64,000 nucleotides of DNA from Porodaedalea pini. Lineage: Eukaryota > Basidiomycota > Agaricomycetes > Hymenochaetales > Hymenochaetaceae. Each line of letters starts with the position of its first letter. Within the stretch, counting starts at the first letter, position 1. The position numbers were made by a program, and so were the translations under genes. The stretch lies in the NCBI GenBank assembly GCA_002794775.1, contig NBAY01000038.1, positions 186,001 to 250,000 on the forward strand. The letters are read 5' to 3'. This document shows, in pieces, positions 56,373 to 64,000 of this stretch. Under the pieces are notes generated by a model, which did not search any database, was not told where the DNA came from, and saw only the letters and a list, made by a program, of their open reading frames with translations.

Positions 56373-59300
56373 ACCCTAAGCCCATCATCACCTTACTCAG
56401 GTCTCGTGAATGGGAAGCATGATGGAGACGCGATGTAAAAACAGAGCATGCACTGTCAACTTCTCCTCACGTGACTGTGGTAATTCAGACATACACTTTT
56501 AAAACCCCTCCTCCTCTGCTTCTGACATGCAAATACTTGAGTTCTTTCTATCCGAGTCTCATTACTCTATGTTGCTGCCTCTTTCTCAATCCACGGGTAT
56601 TAATTTTATTCTCTCGTTGTGGCATTTCGGGGCGCTCCAGAGTGTCTTCATAGTCTCGTTAGGGTTGCAGACGAGCTCGGCACAGGCAAAAATCCCGTCT
56701 TGCTGACAACCGCACTGGATTGTCCTTTTCAAATACCCTCGCTTTCGACGCTGGTCGAAATTAATGTTAATATTCCCTTGTTATAGTCTCTTCAACTTGA
56801 ACGCGTTCAGCGTTGTCTCGAGCGCGTATCATAACTACAATGGCATCACCGCGTTTTTCACGTCAGTAACAAGATCGCCCACTTTTTCTGCTCTCCTATC
56901 TCTCTCGTCACCCGTATCTCACAATATGACAATGCCAGTGCCATTGATGAGGTCTTTTGCATCCTAAGCTCTGCATCCTGCTCACATGCGCAAACTTGAA
57001 CTTGACTGAATCGTCGAGTCATCTGAAGACTCAACCATCGAACCTTGCACTTCAGGAGGGACTTGTGAGGAGAAATTCTGTAATACGTCCTTTCTGGTAT
57101 CCCTTCCAAGTTAAAGACATGCTAGTCACGCAGGAGCTGCGAATGACGCCAATGTTCGTCGAAGGCATCAAGAAAGTCATGTTCCTCCCTAGATACAAGT
57201 GGGTAATGTTATACGTGATCCCCTACGTGACGTATATACATCCTGACTGACACTTTGGGACTGTAATCAGGTCTGAAGAGGTCAAGAGTCTAGACTTTTC
57301 CGTCGAGCTGAAGATCATTATGCTTTTACCAAGGTTTACATGAAAGACCCAAGAATGCTTTGCTCTGGCTCTCTCACGATTTGAAAATTTGACAAATAGG
57401 CTCACGAATTGCCAACTTGAAATGACACGCTACCAGTTGACTTGTCAATTCACAAGAGCAGAGTGCGTCTATCAAGGTCAACGCGGCTAAATATCATTGC
57501 CAGAGCCCATAGAGTATAGTCGTGGAGTTCTTTTTGTCATAGGCGCTCTCATCGGTGATCTTGTATCGGAGTCTCCGATGCCCTTGTGCCACTAGGCTGG
57601 CTGGTCTGTCAGGAGGAAGAGGCTGTTCCTCACATACTGTAGTTGGTCGGTCGATGCGGAATCTTGAGACACACTTACCGTCGTCAGCTGTGGTGGCTTA
57701 GTTGACTGCAGTGTTTTATAGTTCGAATGATGCTTAGTGTCGTTTATCTCAAAGGGTGCGTCCTCGGTGTTGTACTTATGCACTATACTATTTCGATCGG
57801 AAGTTTGAAGTTCTCTCGGAGTGTTGCTATATGTCCGCATATGGATGACCTCGGAATAATGCCCGCTATTGTCTGCGCATATTCTTCTGATCGAGTACTA
57901 CGGACTCTTACGGACAATATACTGTTTTGTACTTTGTACCGGGCGGAGCGGGCATTTACTGACAGTTATGTGCAACCTTTTTTTTTTCATCAGTCCATTC
58001 CAAGTTCTAATCTCTGTTGTATGAGCAGTGCATTGGGCTGCTAAGGATACAAACGAACAATCATTTTTTTTGGCTTTCTCTGAATCTTCACAGCAACATT
58101 ACGCCCTAATGCCCGGATGTGCGTTATTCTGTGTTGCCACTTGCTCGTGGCTGTTCATGCAATTTCGAGGTTCGGCAATAACACACACACTTTGGGGGCT
58201 TCCCAATGCAATACTCAGGTCTAACTTCCCCAACTCAAAGTATGGAACGTCAGGGAACGAGCAATGCTAGTATATGGTCATGTCCAAGGGGAAATGGATT
58301 GTTCAACAAGCAGAAGACCGAACGCCCATTTGCTCATTGATGCGATGGATAAAATGTTTCCTATTCATTCTGAGAATGTAATCGATTGGATCTCGTGTAT
58401 TCATCTTGAAAAAAATGACTCATGATCTCCTTGAAACACGCTTTATTATGAAGGTTCATCATCATAACCTTGGAGGCGCTCGACACTAATTGATTATGAT
58501 GGAGGTATGTATAAATACCATAAAGCGAGGTTCATCGTTTTACTTTCTTTTTAAAGCTATTATCAGATGTGGCCGGATGCATTTTGTGAAGGGGTAAGCG
58601 CAATGTATGTGTTGGAAGGCTGTACAAGCAGACTCATATTACTGTATGTATCAATCCAATGAGGACACCTCTCCAACACTGGAGTAGATGAATGTGACTT
58701 CTCGACTATTCGAGACATTTGCTTAATCTGTGCTGTGTACCTCGGCGCTTGCGCAGCAATTTACTTTGGAACATAACCTGTAGTCTCGGGTCACATAGAC
58801 AGACTGTCTTCCGTGCCTTTTTCAGGCAGTATAATACCGCGCTAGGATCGGCTTCCGAGTCAATGAGAGAACTTCGCAAACTTGTCCTGCGATAAAGCCG
58901 AAGGAAGCACATGCGGATGGCCATACCGGTGGCTGCAAAATGAAGTTTTTTGGTGAAGTTTGCAGGTACCGGAACTCTAGATGAAATGAAACCGAAGTTA
59001 TCTTCCTTTATGACAGTATATGACTCTGTGTAGCCCTGACTATCTGTGAAGTCTTCCAGTATGGAAATAGCTTCATTTTAGCGCACTGCCACAGTGCCAA
59101 TTAGACTTAGTGGCATTTACCTCAGCCCATGAAGAGTGGGCTGAAGCCTGAATGAGATTGGGATTCCTTTGAACTAGACATATAGAGGCCTTCAATGGCG
59201 CACTGCTAGTACTGCGGATGACTTGGGACAGGAGAACTTCGTGTTGAAGTCCAAGCGAAGGAGGTGCGAGAGTCCGAGTGCTGTGCAGATAAATTAAGAC

Positions 59301-60037
59301 ACACCCTTGTTTCGTTCAGAGCAAAAGCACCTATGCTTCAGCGTGTTTTCTGACTGAATGTACGTGGGTCGTCTGTGAAAGCTGTAAGACATCATTTGGA
59401 AAGCTGGGTGGCGGGTTTGGCCTGGCTCGAGGCCATGGATTGAGCCGCCACATGCCACATAATTATTTGTGCATTTGCTCACTTGCTCACCTGCTTCCTT
59501 CATTCTCTTCAAGAACGCACAAGCCTCGGATCTTGCCTGATCTGTTTAGACAGATTGGATGTCGCTACATTTGCAGGTAATAGCATTCCAGGTCTGATTC
59601 AAGTTCAACGGGCGTCTAATACACTGTGTTACATAAACATGCGATTTACCTTTTTTATACAATGCGATGATCTGCATGCTTCACAACAACTTCCACGTTG
59701 CTTCAGAGGCACTGAACATGACTACACTTAACGGAACAGAGAAGCTGGCTCGCTACTTCGCCGCTCATCTATGAATCAGAACAGCTCGGTGCAGACGCCT
59801 TCTCATTATATTGAGGCCAGTGCCCTTGACTTGATCTTCGAAGCCTCCTAGTTGGTCGGAACCGAGGCAGTGCATTCCGGTGCAGGTGTGCCCTGGATCT
59901 CTGAACGCCGATAGAGGCCCATAGAATTGCTGGAGCATGGAGTTTCCAGGCAAGCTGTGATATGCGATGCTCCTATATGAGAGGCCGTGGCACGGGCTCG
60001 GGCACGCTATTTTTGCTTGCAGCTATGTGGCGAGCTG
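56373..60037. other. 3.7-kb region with no supported gene
   Basis: Only short, motif-free open frames in all six frames; no tRNA, tandem repeat or transposon protein recognised. AT content is slightly higher than in the genic parts. Could hold an old non-coding transposon remnant that only a repeat search would reveal. Confidence 0.45.
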
Positions 60038-60044
60038 TATAAAG
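60038..60044 (+). promoter_or_regulatory. TATA-like element upstream of tandem family copy A
   Basis: TATAAAG, 85 bp upstream of the start codon. Sequence match only. Confidence 0.35.
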
Positions 60045-60128
60045 GTGCACCCTCTTCTGGCGAACTACCTTTTACCCCAACAGCCTCTACTCACGCGAAA
60101 CGATCCGAAGCGAGTCATCCATTACAGA

Positions 60129-60795
60129 ATGTCCAGCAGACGCTCTCCCATTCCTTCATCCCGCCCCTCTGCGAAGCAGCCTGTGCAGCAGCTGCAGCAA
60201 AAAAAGACGCCCGCCGAGTTGGTCACCTACCGTCTGGAGTCAGAAATGGTCTACGTCGAGCCTGCACAGGACTTCGAGGCACGTTACGATATCTCCCATC
60301 ACCTATGCTTTGACTGATGAATCATTCGACCATTAGGAAGCTCTAAATTACGCACAGGCCGTGTTCCCGCAGCTCGTAGACGTCGCACGCTCGCGCATCG
60401 CATTCTCGGTTAACGTCCGAGTAAGCGGAGCCCTGCGAACAGTGCGCATTGCGCCAATGGCTTGGCCACGCGTCCTGCGCTCACTTGCGACCTACGAAAT
60501 CATCGATCTCTCCGTCCTCCCGCTCGCCACCACCTCGCGCGCTGCCAAATCAGAAACAGAGCTCGCCACATCTGCACAAAGTCCCGCCACGGGAGATGAG
60601 GCGCCGCCGAAGTACGGTAGTAGCAATATGCTCGGCTCTGATCTCTTCCAGCCTACTTTGGATATGAGCATGCTTCGGGATTCGGAGAAGTCGCCTCATT
60701 TCACGCTACAGGCCACAGAGACTCAGCCACCTTCGCCCTCGCCTGTGATGAAACGATGCACAAGCGCACTAGGCTGGTTCGGCAGGCGTCTTTGA
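60129..60795 (+). CDS. Tandem family protein, copy A (unrecognised family)
   Basis: Two exons, 60129-60278 and 60337-60795, give 202 aa. The intron has a GC donor (GAG|GCACGT) and TTAG acceptor; copies B and C keep GTACGT at the same place. The N-terminus is Ser/Arg/Pro-rich and likely disordered. The conserved core spans the splice: RLESEMVYVEPAQDFE, then EALNYAQAVFPQLVDVARSR, IAFSVNVRVSGALRTVRIAP, MAWPRVLRSLATYEIIDLSV. It looks like a compact alpha/beta domain, followed by a low-complexity tail ending CTSALGWFGRRL. No catalytic residues, signal peptide or membrane span are apparent. I do not recognise the family; function unknown. Confidence 0.75.
60279..60336 (+). other. GC-AG intron in tandem family copy A
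   Basis: Donor GCACGT, acceptor CATTAG, 58 nt with TTTGACTGATG as probable branch region. Copies B and C have GTACGT at the homologous position, and copy C shares the TTGACTGATGAATC stretch. Confidence 0.75.
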
Positions 60796-61711
60796 GCATA
60801 TTTCCAATATTAGAAGCGCGCAGTATTAGGAATAGCATCCGAAGGAGAATGGTCACGAAGAGAGCAGGATCAGAAGAGATGTGGACGGCAGTGATAGATA
60901 CCCGGAACTCCTTAACTTATCCTCCTCTCAAGTTTCTCCACCTTAGCTCAATCTAGGCAAGATATTGCCTTCTCCATCAACGATGTTCATCCATCTTCGG
61001 GAGCTGTGTTTCCGTGCACAGCTAGCTTTATCTTCCATCATCTTTCCTCCTTCACACCCTTTCAATCCAATCATCTATCATGTAGCATGGGCATATGGTA
61101 TTCTTCCAACTTTACTTTCCTCATTGTATCAATATATCCACGACTCGACCCTATCTTGCATCAGTTCCTTGTATTGCACTCTGATGATATAGTAATGCAG
61201 ATCGATACTACAGTAGCACAGTGTTTCTGATAATCATATTTATTGTGCTTTTGCACTCAAAACTTGACGCTCGGGTATCATCAAGTGTCAGCATCATCTC
61301 AGGAAGGCCTGATAACCCGATGCATGCGCTGTATGCTGTGCCAGCTCTGACAGCAGAAGCTTTATCACTGGAGACATTATAATGCGGGATGTGTGAATTT
61401 TTGCTCGTTGAGAAACAAAGTTAAAGTACGAGGAACCAAATAAAATGACAACACGCTCTCAAGCTCTTAATATGTCTGGCGGTGCAACGAATTGTGTTAT
61501 GATCTCTCGCATGTACAATCTGGGACAGGACGAGATTCAGATATGCCCACGTCTCAAATGGGAATATGCCTCTAGTGTATATTCATTTAAGTTCAGGTCA
61601 GGCGATAGCTATATGTGCTTCACTGTTGTATAGTGGGGCCATACAAAAAGTGACCTTTCGTGCTAAACTATAGCCCGCACTCAAAGCACAAGGTGACTTG
61701 TCTGTAGCATA
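60796..61711. other. Spacer between family copies A and B
   Basis: The first part resembles the 3' flank of copy B (after AGGCGTCTT in both), and 61115-61180 resembles 63905-63990 downstream of copy C, so the spacers were duplicated with the genes. Confidence 0.5.
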
Positions 61712-62193
61712 ATGCCTAGAAGACGTTCTGCAGATTCCTGGTTCAGCGCCAGCGTAGAACAGTTGCTGAAGAAGCGTCCCGAGTTGCTCATCTACCGCCT
61801 GGAGTTCGAGATGGTCTACATCAAGCCTGGGCGGAATTTGAAGTACGTTGCGGGCGTCTCGAGTCATTTGATATCTCTGATGAAATATTTGAACATTAGA
61901 AAGCACTGAGTTACGCACAGGCTGTATTCCTGCAGCTTGCAGACGTCGCGCACGAGCGAATCGCATTTTCAATCAACGTCCGAATAAGCGGGGCTTTGAG
62001 AACAGTGCGAATTGCGCCAATGGCTTGGTCGCGCGTCCTGCGTTCCATAACGACCTACGAAATCATCGACATATCTGTGATCCCGTACGCTACATTTTCC
62101 CATAGTCCTGCCACAGGAGACGATGCACTGCCAAAGCACGACGACAACGATAAACCTGGTATAGATCTCCGTCATTCCGACTCAGATATATGA
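61712..62193 (+). pseudogene. Tandem family, copy B, frame broken at the exon 1/2 boundary
   Basis: Exon 1 starts at ATG 61712 (MPRRRSADSW) and has the family strand RLEFEMVYIKPG. Compared with copies A and C it lacks one base just before the intron (GGGCGGAATTTGAA where copy C reads GCGCAGGATTTTGAA), so exon 1 ends out of phase with exon 2 (from 61900). Exon 2 itself reads well in its own frame: KALSYAQAVFLQLADVAHER, ISGALRTVRIAPMAWSRVLR, TYEIIDISVIPYAT, ending at a stop at 62191-62193, about 55 codons earlier than in copy A. Translation through the splice would stop after a few codons. Either a pseudogene or a sequence error. Confidence 0.65.
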
Positions 62194-62647
62194 GCCGCAG
62201 GCTGATTCGAAAATCGCAGTAGACGCCTGAGACATAGCCGTCGGCTTCAGGCCCTCCTGCTGATGTGGTGAAGCTATGCACGAGCGCATCCAGCCGCTTC
62301 CGCAGGCGTCTTAAATCATTCGTTTTTGCAGAAGTGTGCAGTGTTAAAAATATAGTGTTCGGAGAATAATGGCTATGAGGAGAGTGAAAGGATCAGATCA
62401 GATGTAGATGTAGAAGTCCTGATAGTTCGATGGATGCATACTGTGATTTTGAAGCATGCACTGGGCCAACCCTCGCATCACAAGCCCCTATCGTACGCTC
62501 ATGCGTGCGAGTAGAGTCCGCAGCAGGAGGTCGGGAAGAGTTATATATGCTTCAGCAGGCCTGTCAAAGATGAAACCGGCAAACTACCTTCTACTCCGAC
62601 CGCCTGTACCTACGGAAAACACTTCAAAGGGAGCTATCCGCGAGATT
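62194..62647. other. Spacer between family copies B and C
   Basis: Carries degraded 3' coding material of copy B (a stretch matching the LGWFGRRL end of copy A near 62281-62311) and the promoter of copy C. Confidence 0.45.
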
Positions 62648-63331
62648 ATGCCAGACAGACACTCTCCGAGTTCTCCATCCTACGCTGCCGAGAGCCAACT
62701 GCTGAGAGAGGGGAGGTGCCCCGGGGTGATCGCCTACCGTCATAAAATGGAGATGGTTTATGTCGAGCCAGCGCAGGATTTTGAAGTACGTACGCTGCTC
62801 TCCGTCACGTCTTGTAACTTTTGACTGATGAATCCATGCGACAATCAGGAAGCGCTGCATGACGCCCAGGTCATGTTCCCGCAGCTCGCAGACGTCGCGC
62901 GCTCGCGCATCGCGTTCTCGCTGAACGCCTTTGTAGATGGGTCCTTGAGAAAAGTCCGCATTGCGCCCGCGGCTTGGCCACACGTCCTACGTACACTCAA
63001 GGAGTACAATATTATTGATCTCTCTATTCTCCCTCCCGCTACAGTTTCGCAAGCTCCTCAGACAGAGTCCACTGGTCCCTCAATGAGTCTCACCGCAGGA
63101 GATGACACGTCGCCGAAGTATGATAGCAGTGCTGCACTCGTTGCCGACCACTATACAAGCTCAGATATTTCAGACGGGTTGCTATGTTCCACATTGCACG
63201 CCCTTGAAACGGAGTCATCACATTCACCCACTCCTAGGCCTGCCGGCAAAATGAAGAAGTGCACAAGCAAGCTCAACGGGCTTGGTAGGCGGCTTGAAGC
63301 ATTTTTGCTGAAGCGTGCAGAATCAGAATGA
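62648..63331 (+). CDS. Tandem family protein, copy C (unrecognised family)
   Basis: Exons 62648-62785 and 62849-63331 give 206 aa with a standard GTACGT...CAG intron. The core is the same as in copy A: HKMEMVYVEPAQDFE, EALHDAQVMFPQLADVARSR, IAFSLNAFVDGSLRKVRIAP, AAWPHVLRTLKEYNIIDLSI. The tail also contains CTSKLNGLGRR, matching the end of copy A, and extends by EAFLLKRAESE. The differences are spread through the core as substitutions without gaps, so the protein has been under constraint since duplication. Function unknown. Confidence 0.75.
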
Positions 63332-64000
63332 GTGGTCTCAAGAGGATAGAGAACAGAAGGGTCAGAAGAAGTGCAGGTGCAGAGGCCGGTATGGATGATA
63401 GTTGACGGATACGCTGGCACCGGGACTCTTCCTCCCGAGGGTGACCACTTCAGAATAGCAAAGACAGACCAGACCACATATTATCAATGAAGTTGAATCG
63501 ATAGTTGGGGCCTGTACTTTCCGAACACAGCTAGTTTTACAGCATACATATTTATAAATGAAATCGATGGTCACATAAGCTCAGTTTGTTTGCAGACTCT
63601 CCAAATAAGTAACAGCTTACCGCCATTGACCTCCCTTGCACGGAAACAACTCCTGACTAGTTCGTCTCGGCTTTTATGGCACGTCTAGCCTTAAAAAAGC
63701 AGCGTCCAATGAGTCAGGGGACAAGTCATGATGTGTGAACTGTCCGCCCTTGGTATTTAATATTGTGCGAACTAAGTACTGGATTTGGTGCAAAGTACAC
63801 ATATACAAACAGAATGTCCCAGCGTCTACTAATTAATATTCTTCATTTCCCTTCAATCATATATTGCAGCACAGACATCTGGCATTCATCTAGTTCTACT
63901 CCGTTAGAACTTCTCATGTATATTGATATCCAAAGTCACGACTCGATCGTAACCCTCCTTGCCTTGCATCAGGTTCTTGCAGTGCACCAGTACTGTACTA
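63332..64000. other. 3' flank of copy C to window edge
   Basis: No coding frame supported. The last 100 bases resemble 61115-61190, the flank of copy A. Confidence 0.5.

Overview
The window looks like nuclear DNA of a mushroom-forming basidiomycete (Agaricomycete). Evidence: most genes are split by 45-60 nt introns with GTxxGT-type donors; an F-box protein of mushroom type and a C2-NACHT-WD40 STAND protein are present; and fungal housekeeping genes are recognisable (NMNAT, Erv14/cornichon, clathrin light chain, Spa2, a mitochondrial ABC exporter, microsomal 3-ketoacyl-CoA reductase, a class I histone deacetylase, a GlcNAc-kinase-like protein). Exon models were built by eye from splice sites, reading phase and family knowledge; no alignment or RNA data were available.

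Layout. 0-11 kb: 3' end of an NMN adenylyltransferase gene (+), a small Zn-cluster-like gene (+), an alpha/beta hydrolase (-), a small secreted cysteine-rich protein gene with a frame break (+), an F-box/LRR protein (+), a four-TM protein (+) and a degraded remnant resembling a fatty-acid dioxygenase (-). 11.2-16.5 kb: an intact nine-exon C2-NACHT-WD40 gene (+) with 13 nearly identical WD40 units. 17.6-31.3 kb: GT49-like glycosyltransferase (+), GlcNAc-kinase-like protein (-), cornichon (-), dual-specificity phosphatase (+), an unrecognised multi-exon gene (-), a polytopic membrane protein (-), an Mdl1-type ABC transporter with 12 exons (-) and clathrin light chain (-). 33.37-39.65 kb: a decayed non-LTR retrotransposon (gag-like ORF1; APE-RT-RNase H ORF2) flanked by a putative 11-bp target-site duplication, in the region upstream of the Spa2 polarity gene (39.8-43.5 kb, +). 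43.8-47.2 kb: 3-ketoacyl-CoA reductase (-), HDAC (-), tRNA-Leu(CAG) (-). 47.7-56.4 kb: two more C2/NACHT/WD40 loci (-), both broken. 56.4-60.1 kb holds no gene I can support. 60.1-63.3 kb: a tandem array of three copies of an unrecognised two-exon gene family, the middle copy broken.

The functional themes are secretory/membrane traffic (cornichon, clathrin light chain, GT49, Spa2) interspersed with fast-evolving material: STAND/NLR-like genes in birth-and-death, a retrotransposon, and a lineage-specific tandem family. Two GC-AG introns can be called because paralogues in the same window keep GT at the same intron. Single-base frame breaks in otherwise well-conserved genes (clathrin light chain, Spa2) look more like consensus errors than real lesions and should be checked before any gene is called a pseudogene.
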